Assembly (NCBI GenBank): GCA_020849275.1
Contig: JADLGO010000034.1
Location: forward strand, 87,556 to 151,555
Origin: Chthonomonadales bacterium
GTDB lineage: Bacteria; Armatimonadota; Chthonomonadetes; Chthonomonadales; CAJBBX01
Direction: 5' to 3'
Length of the DNA stretch: 64,000 bases
A program made the position numbers and the translations under genes. This document shows positions 8,244 through 16,982 of the stretch, piece after piece (within the stretch, counting starts at the first letter, position 1; every line of letters begins with the position of its first letter). The notes below the pieces were generated by a model. That model saw only the letters and a program-made list of their open reading frames with translations, did no database searches and was not told where the DNA came from.

Positions 8244-10031
8244 TCAGGGCGCCGGCGGCTGGCTCTGGAGCCATCCGTCCCAGTCGGTTGCGCGGGCGAG
8301 CGCGAGGTTGGCGTACGAGGAGAGATAGCTGGCCGGCTCGGGCACATAGATCGCCAGACCGTGGGAGCCAGCGTTCAGCGAACCGTGCCGTTCCACGAGC
8401 ACGGCGGCCTCGACGCTCGACTGCACGGCGGCGGCGGCCGACCGTAGGTCGGTAGACGGCGTGCCTGCCGCGACGATGCTCGCGTAGTCCCAGAGGTCCT
8501 TATTGTCCGGATAGGCGTAGCTCTCGGCCGTGCGACGCGCCGAGACCATGACTGCGCGGCTGTCGGCAAGGTGGGCCTGCAGCGCGCCGGCGAAACGACC
8601 AAGCGCCGTCGCGACCGCCCCCATCCGCGAGAGGTCTACCGCGGACTGCGTGTTGTTGCCACCGGGCCCGTAGGCCTCCAGGGTCCGATCCACGATGGCC
8701 CGGGCGAACGCAGGGGCGCTCATCGTCGGGCTGGCGGCAAGGTCCGCCAGGAACGCATTGTAGACGTACCCCTCGCCCGGCGGGCTCTCCTCGGACCCGA
8801 CCATCAGCGATGCCGAGTTGCGGATCTCGTAGCCGACCTCCGTCATCTGCATGAGCGAGGCGTCGAAGACCACCATGTCCAGCTTCGGCGTAACGTTGAG
8901 CGCCTGCGGGAGCTGCCATATCTGGATCTCGTTGCGCGTCTGCTCGTCGATCGAGACCGACCGCGGGAACGACGCGGGCAACCGGTCGCGCCCGGCGCGC
9001 GTTGGCCGCCAACCGGCGCCATGATTCCAGATCACGATCGCGTAGTGCTCGGCCGGGTAGTTCTGCTGCCCCCAGGCCACGAAGTCGCGCAGCACCTGCC
9101 AGCTTCCCATGTCGACGTTGGCGCCCAGATTCTGGATGAGCGCGGAACTGACCGCGCCGGTGTTGCTGTCCTTCGTCACGTAGTAGCGCCGGGTGCCGGT
9201 CCACGACGGGTTGCCGCAGTTGGCGCAGGCCGCCTGCTTCCACTGCACGACGATGTTAACGTCCTTCGTCGACCCCACCTGCTCCATCTGATTGACGTTG
9301 AGAGCGGCGAACTCCTGCAGGTCGTTGGCGGCGTTCAGGAACACGAGGACGGTCCACCGGGCGCGCGCGACGGCGTTCAGAGGGATCGTGGCGCTTGCGG
9401 CCTGCCCCGCGAGGGTCGAGATGGCGATTGAGTAGGCAGAGCCGTTGCGGACGAGCCTGGCGATGGTGTCGCCGCTGTCCGAGCGCAGCGTGCCGTCGGC
9501 GGCAACGTTTACGAGTCCGCCACCGACCTTCGCGCCCACCGTAGCCCAGAGCGTCGCGTGGCTGGTGTCATCGACGCTCAGATAGACCGAGTCGGGCCCG
9601 GAGGAGCCGGCGTATGAGCCGCGAAGGTCCGACGGCGTGGCGCTGGCCGGGGCCACCCTGTCGGCCGTAAAGGTGAGGACGACCTGACCCGCCTTGCGCA
9701 CCACGCCGGACGCGGTGGCGCCCGTCAGGGTGCCGCTGACCTGCACGGTGGCGTCACCCGACTGCGCGGAGAACTGGCCTCCGCTGGCCGCGTTGCCCTG
9801 CGCGCCGCCGGCGGCCGCGAGTTGACCCGCGTCCTGGGCAAGAACCGTGAGCCGCCCGTTGGGGTCGACGGTTACGGCCACGCGCGCGGCCCCCGCCGTG
9901 CTGAGATACGACCCGGTGGTTCGCGCCGGTCCCGGCCCCGAGCCGCCACCCCCGCATCCGGCGAGCGCCAGCGGCAGCGCCAGCGCGCCGGCGAGCATGG
10001 CCGGAGCGCGCCACGACGATCGGCAAATCAT
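8244..10031 (-). CDS. Clostripain-like (C11) lipoprotein with catalytic Cys replaced by Ser
   Basis: 595 residues. A lipoprotein signal ends in LALAGC (Cys at about residue 23), so it is probably anchored outside the membrane. Residues about 30-225 are beta-rich and of unknown role. From about 235 a clostripain-type caspase fold begins. His337 lies in VIWNHGAGW, but the nucleophile motif normally read as DACLM is DASLM, with Ser392 encoded TCG. The spacing of 55 residues matches the His-Cys spacing of clostripain, so the alignment is secure. It is probably a pseudopeptidase or serine variant. A longer frame upstream to 10946 is antisense to the GGDEF gene and rejected. Confidence 0.85.
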   Translation of the reverse strand: MICRSSWRAPAMLAGALALPLALAGCGGGGSGPGPARTTGSYLSTAGAARVAVTVDPNGRLTVLAQDAGQLAAAGGAQGNAASGGQFSAQSGDATVQVSGTLTGATASGVVRKAGQVVLTFTADRVAPASATPSDLRGSYAGSSGPDSVYLSVDDTSHATLWATVGAKVGGGLVNVAADGTLRSDSGDTIARLVRNGSAYSIAISTLAGQAASATIPLNAVARARWTVLVFLNAANDLQEFAALNVNQMEQVGSTKDVNIVVQWKQAACANCGNPSWTGTRRYYVTKDSNTGAVSSALIQNLGANVDMGSWQVLRDFVAWGQQNYPAEHYAIVIWNHGAGWRPTRAGRDRLPASFPRSVSIDEQTRNEIQIWQLPQALNVTPKLDMVVFDASLMQMTEVGYEIRNSASLMVGSEESPPGEGYVYNAFLADLAASPTMSAPAFARAIVDRTLEAYGPGGNNTQSAVDLSRMGAVATALGRFAGALQAHLADSRAVMVSARRTAESYAYPDNKDLWDYASIVAAGTPSTDLRSAAAAVQSSVEAAVLVERHGSLNAGSHGLAIYVPEPASYLSSYANLALARATDWDGWLQSQPPAP

Positions 10032-10163
10032 GTTGTCGCGATGTCCCCTCGCAAGACGGTCTCCGGGCCGCGCGCGGCTCGTGTCGTGACGTCCGCGTCC
10101 GGGCTCGTGCCTGGAGGGCTTGCGGCGGTCAGCGGGGAACCCCATGGAGGAGACCATCTGTGC

Positions 10164-10169
10164 TATAAT
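10164..10169 (+). promoter_or_regulatory. Extended -10 promoter for the GGDEF gene
   Basis: TGC-TATAAT gives a perfect -10 with the extended TGn motif. No good -35 is present 17 nt upstream, as expected for extended -10 promoters. It lies about 75 nt before the TTG start. Confidence 0.65.
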
Positions 10170-10244
10170 GCGGTTTGTCACCTTCGTTACCGGCCCCGTG
10201 CCCGATGAAGTTCCCGGCACCGACGCCATGCGTTTGGAGGCCGA

Positions 10245-11924
10245 TTGAACCCACGCCCCCCCGGTATAGACGGACCACCGGGCTCCGCCGCTCAGCGTGT
10301 CGTTCGGGTCGCCGTGCACGCTGCCGCGTGGGCGGTCCTGGTCCTCGGCGCCCCCGCCGTGCTGGCTGTGCCGCCCGGCGCCCTTGCCGCCTTCTTCGCC
10401 CTCGTGCTCGCCGCGCGCCTGGCGCCGGTCGCTGTTCCACGTGACCGGCCGATCCGCTTCGCTCCCGCTGCCGTCTTTGCGTGCAGCGTGATCGCCAACG
10501 GCCCCGCGGCCGGCTGGATCGGTCTGGCGGCGTGCGCCGTCGACGCGCAACTTCGCCACCGAGGACGCGCCGCTCTCCTCGGCGCACCGACTTACGCGCT
10601 CGCCGCCGCCGCGTCGTGGGGGCTCTTTCGGGCCATGCTCGGCGCTCAAGGACTTCCGCTGCGCCCAGGCCTCTGGCACGTCCTGGCGATGGTGGCGGCC
10701 GCCGCTGCGTTCTGCGCGGTTCAGGGGGCGGTCGCGCTTGCCGTGGCCCCGAGGCGCGCGCGGGTGCGCGAGGCCCTCCGGCGCGAGCCGGTCTCCGCCC
10801 AGGCGGTGAGCTTCACGGCCGCGATGGGCGTCGCCCTCGTCTCCCCCGCGCTCGGCCCCCTGACGGTGCCGGCCCTCGCGGTGCTCGGCGCCATTTGCGG
10901 CGGAGCGGTCCGAATGACGGTCGAGAGCGGCCTGCTCGCCCGGCAACTGAGGGCCGTGGAGCGGCTCGCGGCGGCCGCGCAGAGCGGAACGCAGGCCGAC
11001 GGACCACTTGCCCAGTTCCTTGCGCTCACGCGCGAGGTCGTGCCATACGACCGTGGCTACCTGCTCCTGCCCGACGACGAAACGGGATGCCTGGAGGCCC
11101 GGTTTGCCTTCCCTTGCGACGAGGCGGTCACGCGAGTGTTCGAGGTTGCGCCGGAAGACATGGCCGCCCTCGTGCTGCGGAGGGGCCAGCCCATGGTCGT
11201 GGCCGACACCGGCCGCGATCCCCGGACGGCGCGGTTCCCCCCGGGCGAGTCCCTGCTGTTTTGCCCGCTACTCGTGCAGGGCAAGGCAGTGGGGCTCGCG
11301 CAGTTCGTGCGCAGCGCCGCCGCGCCGTTTCATCGATCGGACTCGCACCGCATCTCGCCGCTCCTCGCGCAGGCTGCCGTCGCCTCCGAGGGCGTCCACG
11401 TGCGCCAGATGATGCGCCATTTCGAGAACATGGCCACCACCGACGGGCTGACGGGCCTTCTCAACCACCGGCGCCTTCAGGAGGTCCTGCGCCTCGAGGT
11501 TGAGCGCGCCGTGCGCTATCGCCGCAGCCTGTCCATACTGATGCTGGACGTGGACGCGTTCAAGGCCTTCAACGACACGTACGGGCATCCCCAGGGGGAT
11601 GTGCTGCTGAAAGCCATCGCGCGCATCCTGCGCACCGGAGTGCGCTCCGTCGACCATGTGGGGCGCTACGGCGGCGAGGAGTTCCTCGCCATCCTGCCGG
11701 AGACGAGCCGCGGTGATGCGGCGATCCTGGCCGAGCGGATCCGGTGCCGCGTGGCCGATGAGGGCTTCGCCACCGGCGACGGCCGCCGCGTGCGCAAGAC
11801 GATCAGCATCGGGCTCTCGGCCTACCCCGAGAACGCCGCGAGCGCGACCGAGCTCGTGCAGGCCGCGGACGCCGCTCTCTACCGTGCCAAGCGCTCCGGC
11901 AAGAACCGCGTCCTAACTGCCTGA
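10245..11924 (+). CDS. Membrane GAF-GGDEF diguanylate cyclase
   Basis: 559 residues. The N-terminal part (to about residue 215) holds several hydrophobic segments, probably five or six membrane helices resembling a MASE-type sensor. A GAF-like domain follows at about 235-385. The GGDEF domain (about 395-559) has the intact signature GGEEF at 476-480 and an RxxD inhibitory site (RSVD, 467-470), so it should make cyclic-di-GMP and be product-inhibited. The start is a TTG behind GGAGG with short spacing. Its end overlaps the convergent HEAT gene by 12 bp. Confidence 0.9.
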   Translation: MNPRPPGIDGPPGSAAQRVVRVAVHAAAWAVLVLGAPAVLAVPPGALAAFFALVLAARLAPVAVPRDRPIRFAPAAVFACSVIANGPAAGWIGLAACAVDAQLRHRGRAALLGAPTYALAAAASWGLFRAMLGAQGLPLRPGLWHVLAMVAAAAAFCAVQGAVALAVAPRRARVREALRREPVSAQAVSFTAAMGVALVSPALGPLTVPALAVLGAICGGAVRMTVESGLLARQLRAVERLAAAAQSGTQADGPLAQFLALTREVVPYDRGYLLLPDDETGCLEARFAFPCDEAVTRVFEVAPEDMAALVLRRGQPMVVADTGRDPRTARFPPGESLLFCPLLVQGKAVGLAQFVRSAAAPFHRSDSHRISPLLAQAAVASEGVHVRQMMRHFENMATTDGLTGLLNHRRLQEVLRLEVERAVRYRRSLSILMLDVDAFKAFNDTYGHPQGDVLLKAIARILRTGVRSVDHVGRYGGEEFLAILPETSRGDAAILAERIRCRVADEGFATGDGRRVRKTISIGLSAYPENAASATELVQAADAALYRAKRSGKNRVLTA

Positions 11925-13547
11925 TGCCGCCACGTGATCGACCCCCAGCTTCTTCAGTCCGAGCTCGGCCGCCGCGCGCGTCTCCCCTGTCCCACTCCGT
12001 GCAAGGTCCTGCAGCGCCGTTGTCGCCTCGGGGCCGCCAATGGACGTGAGCGCGATGGCCGCCCACCGGCCGGCGGCAGGCTCCGCCGAGGCCGCCTGGC
12101 GCGCCGTCGAGACCGCCGCGGCGCCCTGGCGGCCGAGCGCCTGGGCGGCGAAGTAGGCGCGTGTCGCCTCGCCGGACAGCGCCTTCGCCAGCGCGGGACG
12201 CGCCGGCGCGCCGATCGTGGCAAGCGCCTCCGAGGCGGCGGCGGCGAGCGAGCCGTCCGGGTTGGCGAGCCGCGCCACGAGCGCCGGCACCGCGCCCGCG
12301 TTCCCCTCGAAGCCCATCGCGTGCGCCGCTGCGACGCGCACCTCACGGACCGGGTCGTTGAGCGCGGCCGAGAGGGCGGCGTTCGACGCCGGGCTGGCGA
12401 TGCCCTCGAGCGCCTGCGCCGCCCGCACCCGCAGCCGCGGATCCGGCGCGCGCAGCGCCACGAGCAGCGGCCGCACCGCCGGCTGCCCCGCGCGCGCGAG
12501 CGCGTTGACCGCCGCCGTCTGCACCTTCAGGTCGTCGTCCTGGAGCGCCTTCACGAGGGTGGCGATCGCCGTCGGCGTCGCAATCCGGCCCAGCCCGGTC
12601 GCCGCCTGAGCGCGCGCCTCATTGTTGTCATCCGGGCGGTTGAGCGCCTCGGTGAGTGCCGCCTCGCCGGAGCGGTCGGCGATCAGGGCGATGGCGCCAA
12701 TGGCCACCCGGCGCACCTGGGCGGTGTCCTTGTGCATCATCTGAACGAGTTGCGGGACCGGCGTCTTGCTGCCGACCTTGCCCAGAGCGTTCACGGCGCC
12801 CGAGCGCACGCCCACATCGGCGTCCTTCAGGAGGGGCGCCAACTCCGCGACGCTTCGCTCGCGCTGGTCCTCGAAGGCAGCCAGCACGTCGCCGCCGGTG
12901 CCGCGCGCCGCCGCGTCGGCCTTCATCAGGGCGACCACCTTGGGGATGATCTGCTCAGCCACCTCAGGCTTGCGCCGCGCCATGGCGCTCTCCAGCGCCG
13001 CCTGGTCGTAGTCGGGCAGCGTCGCCTTCAGGAGCGCGAGGCCGGTCGCGGGGTCCTTCTGACCGAGCGCCTGCAGAACCGTGATACACACCTTGCGCGC
13101 GTTCCCGTCGCCGTCCTTAATGCCATTGACCAGTTCCTGCAGGTTCTCGGGCGTCAGGGTGCCGACCTGGATCAGCCCGACGAGGAGGGCGTCGCGCACG
13201 GGCTTGTCGGTGTCCTTGAGGTAGGCCACCATCTGCGTGACGGCGCTCTTGGGCCCGAAGGTCTTCTTCGGATCCGACGGATCCGGCCCGTTCGCCTCGC
13301 CCGAGGCCGCCCAGTCGACCAGCGCCTGAACGATGCGGACGCGCGTGGGCGTCTCCTCCCCCGTGATCGAGTCCATGAACTGCTCGCCACGCACGAGCTC
13401 CTTGGCGGCCGCGATGCGCGCTACGCGGTCGGGGCCGGCCATCGAGGAGACCACATAGGCCATGTGGCGGCTGTGGTTGATGGCGAGGCCGACAACCAGC
13501 CCGACGATGGCGATGAAGATGGCGTAGTTGATGTACTTCCTGTTCAT
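11913..13547 (-). CDS. Membrane-anchored HEAT-repeat protein
   Basis: 544 residues. One membrane segment at about residues 7-24 (YAIFIAIVGLVVGLAI) anchors a long solenoid of HEAT or PBS-lyase-type repeats covering about residues 60-520, recognisable by recurring units such as GVRSGAVNALGKVG and RVRAAQALEGIA. Such solenoids are binding scaffolds. It is the last gene of the FHA/PP2C/kinase operon, which suggests a partner or substrate of that signalling set. The ATG at 13547 has GGAGG 8 nt upstream and is preferred over the TTG at 13553. Confidence 0.85.
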   Translation of the reverse strand: MNRKYINYAIFIAIVGLVVGLAINHSRHMAYVVSSMAGPDRVARIAAAKELVRGEQFMDSITGEETPTRVRIVQALVDWAASGEANGPDPSDPKKTFGPKSAVTQMVAYLKDTDKPVRDALLVGLIQVGTLTPENLQELVNGIKDGDGNARKVCITVLQALGQKDPATGLALLKATLPDYDQAALESAMARRKPEVAEQIIPKVVALMKADAAARGTGGDVLAAFEDQRERSVAELAPLLKDADVGVRSGAVNALGKVGSKTPVPQLVQMMHKDTAQVRRVAIGAIALIADRSGEAALTEALNRPDDNNEARAQAATGLGRIATPTAIATLVKALQDDDLKVQTAAVNALARAGQPAVRPLLVALRAPDPRLRVRAAQALEGIASPASNAALSAALNDPVREVRVAAAHAMGFEGNAGAVPALVARLANPDGSLAAAASEALATIGAPARPALAKALSGEATRAYFAAQALGRQGAAAVSTARQAASAEPAAGRWAAIALTSIGGPEATTALQDLARSGTGETRAAAELGLKKLGVDHVAASGS

Positions 13548-13620
13548 GCACAAGCCCTCCAGGACCTCGATTCGCCGAGGGCGCCGCCCGATCCTACGCC
13601 CGCGCGGCGCTCCGTGCCGC

Positions 13621-15363
13621 TCAGAACGCCCCCCGCATGACGCCAGCGAAGGCCGCCGACGCCGCGACGCTCAGGGCGGCCAACACGGCGGCCCATGCCT
13701 TCCATCGAGCGCGCGAGAGCACCTGCGCGGCGAGCAGCGCGCCGATGGGCAGCCCCGTCCGTAGGGCCGCCGACAGGTTGCGGCCGCCGGCCTCCCCGCC
13801 GTCGGCGCCCACCACGACCCCCAGGACCATCGCCATCACCACCATCAGGGTCCCGGGCGCCAACCGCTCGCCCACCCCCAGGTCGGCGGCCGACGTGACG
13901 AGCAGCAGCATCGCCGCGAGGAGCCCGGACGTGGTGGCCGCCGGCGCCACCATGTGCCGGGCCGAGGCCGGCGTGCCGAACACGACGACCGTGAGCGCCG
14001 GCAGAAGCGACAGCACGATGAGCGGGACGAGCCACGGGGCGACCTGCGCGAACCGTGGCCGTGCCGGCAGCACCGTGGCGGCCACGGGGATCCGGACCGG
14101 CCCGGCCTCCGTCTCCAGCTCCACCGCGTCGCGAAAGCACCCCGTCTGCCAGGCCGCGCCGGAGCGCAAGGTGACCGTCAGGCTCTCCCGCCGACGCACC
14201 AGGGCGCGTGGGTTGACCTCCACCCACGCCGGCACGCTGACCACCCGGCCCCCGCCGGTGACGCCACCTCGCAGCCGAACCACCACGCGCGCCTGCCGGT
14301 CGTCGCCCTTGCGGACGCTGCCGAAGTCGATGGCGGCCGGCGCCACATCGACCGTCGCCGGCAGCGGCGCGCGCGCGCGGCCAGGAAGCGCAAGGCGCCT
14401 GCCACGGCGGGCGTCCGGCGCCGATTCCGGCGTGTCGGCGCGCGTGCCGGCAGCCCCGGCCGACGAGCGCGCCGGCTGCAACGCCCCAACGACGGCCACG
14501 CCCTGGAGCGCAGGGGCCTCGACCACGCGCGCCGCGGGCGTGGCCGGGGCGCAACCGGCGAGTATGGCGAGCAGGTCGTCGCGGAAGGAGCCCGCGCTCG
14601 CGTAGCGATCGCTCTTCTCGCGGGCGAGAGCGCAGTCCAGCACGCTCTGAAGGCGATCCCGCACGTCGGCCGGCGCTCCCTCCAGCGCGAGCGCCTCGGG
14701 CCGCTCCTCGAGCAGCACGCGGCGCCAGGCGAACGGATCGCGAGCGTTCGGGCAGGCGAACGGACGCCGGCCGGTCAGCATCTCATAGAGCATCACGCCG
14801 ACGGCCCATATGTCGCTGCGATGGTCCGATTGCCGCTCCTCGGCGAAGTCCTCGGGCGCCATGTAGGCGTAGGTCCCGGCACCGCCAGCGTAGGCGTTCG
14901 TGGCCAGGATCTCCGCCAGCCCGAAGTCCAGCAGCCGCGCCTGGCCGCTCCGGGTGACAAGGATGTTCGCCGGCTTCACGTCGCGGTGCACCGTGCGCAT
15001 CGTGTGGGCGTAGTCGAGCGCGCCGAGCACCTGCGCCGTAATCTCCATGGCCCGCGTGAACGGCAGGCGGCCCTCGGCGCGCAGCATCTCCTGGAGGTTG
15101 TCGCCCTTAACGTACTCCATGTCGATGACGACGTGGCCCTCGATGCGGTCGACCCCGTTCACGCGCACGATGTTCGGGTGGCGCAGGCGGTCCATCACGC
15201 GCGCCTCCTCCAGGAAGCGCTCGACGTCGGGGGCCTGAATGTCGATCTCCTTCAGAGCGACCTGCTTCTTGAGCAGCGTGTCCCAGGCGAGATAGACGAT
15301 GCCCGACGCGCCGTGGCCAAGCACGTCGACGCGATCGTACTTGCCCAGCCTACCCAGTGCCAT
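13621..15363 (-). CDS. Ser/Thr protein kinase with Ig-like and C-terminal membrane domains
   Basis: 580 residues. The kinase domain spans about 9-270 with GHGASG glycine loop, VALKEI, HRDVKPANIL catalytic loop, DFGLAE and a GTYAYMAPE segment, so it is predicted active. Residues about 340-440 are a beta-sandwich-like region and residues about 445-580 contain four or five membrane helices. Unlike PknB it has no PASTA repeats. It overlaps the PP2C gene by 14 bp, indicating translational coupling with its cognate phosphatase. Confidence 0.92.
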   Translation of the reverse strand: MALGRLGKYDRVDVLGHGASGIVYLAWDTLLKKQVALKEIDIQAPDVERFLEEARVMDRLRHPNIVRVNGVDRIEGHVVIDMEYVKGDNLQEMLRAEGRLPFTRAMEITAQVLGALDYAHTMRTVHRDVKPANILVTRSGQARLLDFGLAEILATNAYAGGAGTYAYMAPEDFAEERQSDHRSDIWAVGVMLYEMLTGRRPFACPNARDPFAWRRVLLEERPEALALEGAPADVRDRLQSVLDCALAREKSDRYASAGSFRDDLLAILAGCAPATPAARVVEAPALQGVAVVGALQPARSSAGAAGTRADTPESAPDARRGRRLALPGRARAPLPATVDVAPAAIDFGSVRKGDDRQARVVVRLRGGVTGGGRVVSVPAWVEVNPRALVRRRESLTVTLRSGAAWQTGCFRDAVELETEAGPVRIPVAATVLPARPRFAQVAPWLVPLIVLSLLPALTVVVFGTPASARHMVAPAATTSGLLAAMLLLVTSAADLGVGERLAPGTLMVVMAMVLGVVVGADGGEAGGRNLSAALRTGLPIGALLAAQVLSRARWKAWAAVLAALSVAASAAFAGVMRGAF

Positions 15364-16822
15364 CCAGGCCTCCCCCGAAGCCCGCCCGGGGGGTCCGCGC
15401 CTTCAGGACCTTCAGCCGGTTGCCGTCCACCACGAGCACGTTGCCCTCTCCGTCCACCGCGACCGCCTCCGGCCGCGTGAGCTGGCCGGCGCCGATCACG
15501 CCCCGGCGCGTTCCCGACGCGTCGTAGCGCAGAATGCAGCGCTCCGCGCGCACCGACACGTACAGATAGCCCTGGCCGTCCGCGGCGAGGTAGGCCTCGG
15601 CAGCCGGCTGCTCCGGAGGCAGCGGCGCGGGGATCGGCTGGCTCGCTGCGCCGTTCGGGTCCACGCGCAGCGTTTTGCCCGTCAGCGTGACGACGAAGGC
15701 ATTGCCGGCGGGATCGCAGGCGAGCATGGCTCCGCGAACCGGCTTGGCGAGCAACAGGACCGGCGCCTCGTAGGTGAGCGCGCCGAAGTCACGGGCCGGG
15801 GCCAGCGGCCCGGCGGCGGCGTGCGGCCGGGGCGCGGCCGCCAGCGCATAGTAACGTGCCGCGTACCAGGCGAGGGCGCCACCGAGCGCGACCACCATGC
15901 ACACTAGCATTGCAACGGCCCATCGCCCACCCTGTCCGGCAGCGGCGCGCGACGGCGCCGAGATCGCCAGGTCAAGGTCGGTTTCGTAGCCCTCGTCCTC
16001 CTCGGCCAGACCGTCCGACGATGGCCCCCGCGGCGCTAGATGCTCGTAGGCGACGAAGGCGCCGCTCCGCGCGAGGGCGACGGTCACGTTGTCGTCGCCA
16101 CCGGCCTGCAGGGCGGCGTCCACGAGCAGCCGACAGGTAGCATCAACGTCGGCGTCCACCGCCAGCAGGCGGGCGATCTCGCGGTCGGACACCATGTTGG
16201 TAAGGCCGTCCGTGCACAGAAGAAGCGTATCGCCCTCGCGCAACTCGACGACCTCCACGTCGGGCTCCACGTCGTGCCGGATGCCGATGGCGCGCGTAAT
16301 CACGTTGCGAAAGCGGCTCTGGCGCGCCTGCGCGGCGCTCATCTCGCCGGCCCGAACATACTCCTGAACGAGCGAATGGTCCTGGCTGAGCTGGGTCAAC
16401 GCCCGGTCGCGCAGCAGGTAGATCCGGCTGTCGCCCACGTTGCCGACCACGGCGGCCCCCCGGCACAGCGCTGCCGCGACGCAGGTGGTTCCCATGCCCC
16501 GCAAATCCGGCCGCTCCACGCCCTCGCGCCATACAGCCGAGTTCGCCGCCTTCAGCGCCCTGGAGAGCGCGTCCGCCAACTCCTCAAGCATCTCGGGTCC
16601 CGAGCCGGCCGGAAGCGAGGAGCGCATCGTGTCCAGCACGGTCTCGACCGCGATGCGACTGGCGATGCCGCCTCCCCTGTGGCCGCCCATGCCGTCCGCG
16701 ACCACCAGGAGCGCCTCGATCGGACCGCCGAGGGCCTGCGGACCCAGCACCGTCGCGCTGTCCTGGTTCTCCTTGCGCACGCGGCCGACGTCGGTCAACG
16801 AGCCGCAGCGAATCTCCGTCAC
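15350..16822 (-). CDS. PP2C Ser/Thr phosphatase with membrane anchor and NHL-like domain
   Basis: 490 residues. The N-terminal PP2C domain (about 1-240) has metal-binding motifs GRVRKENQD, VADGMGGH, GNVGDSR, CTDGLTNM and GGDDNVT, so it is predicted active. One membrane segment follows near residues 300-320. The last 150 residues contain NHL/beta-propeller-like units such as RPEAVAVDGEGNVLVVDGN and probably lie outside the cell. This outer domain is unusual for bacterial PP2C and may sense a ligand. GTG start at 16822 with GGGAG upstream. It precedes the kinase in the same operon. Confidence 0.9.
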   Translation of the reverse strand: MTEIRCGSLTDVGRVRKENQDSATVLGPQALGGPIEALLVVADGMGGHRGGGIASRIAVETVLDTMRSSLPAGSGPEMLEELADALSRALKAANSAVWREGVERPDLRGMGTTCVAAALCRGAAVVGNVGDSRIYLLRDRALTQLSQDHSLVQEYVRAGEMSAAQARQSRFRNVITRAIGIRHDVEPDVEVVELREGDTLLLCTDGLTNMVSDREIARLLAVDADVDATCRLLVDAALQAGGDDNVTVALARSGAFVAYEHLAPRGPSSDGLAEEDEGYETDLDLAISAPSRAAAGQGGRWAVAMLVCMVVALGGALAWYAARYYALAAAPRPHAAAGPLAPARDFGALTYEAPVLLLAKPVRGAMLACDPAGNAFVVTLTGKTLRVDPNGAASQPIPAPLPPEQPAAEAYLAADGQGYLYVSVRAERCILRYDASGTRRGVIGAGQLTRPEAVAVDGEGNVLVVDGNRLKVLKARTPRAGFGGGLDGTG

Positions 16823-16883
16823 AGGCGATCTCCCTCGCCGCCGGACGCCCGACGACGACCACGCGGCGCCGCGCAAGACGGCG

Positions 16884-16982
16884 CTACTCCAGGTCGCGGC
16901 GGACCAGCCACGTGACGTAGAGGACGAACAGGACGAGGAGCCCGAGGAACGCGAATCGCGCCAGGCCGAGCACCACGTTCAT
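16884..16982 (-). CDS. 32-residue membrane microprotein resembling the FhaB N-terminus
   Basis: The sequence reads as a single hydrophobic helix followed by WLVRRDLE. This resembles the N-terminal membrane segment of actinobacterial FhaB (FipA), which ends in RRDL, but no FHA domain follows. It starts on ATGA overlapping the FhaA stop and has GAGGAG 8 nt upstream, so it is well placed for coupled translation. I infer a membrane anchor or regulator for the FHA/kinase complex. Confidence 0.65.
   Translation of the reverse strand: MNVVLGLARFAFLGLLVLFVLYVTWLVRRDLE

Noticed and set aside
10032..10946. Long minus-strand extension of the clostripain-like gene
   Set aside because: It runs antisense through the GGDEF gene; the lipoprotein start MICRSS at 10031 is a natural N-terminus with a lipobox.
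11934..13640. Long plus-strand open frame over the HEAT gene
   Set aside because: It is a G+C-driven shadow; the minus strand shows clear HEAT repeats and a membrane anchor.
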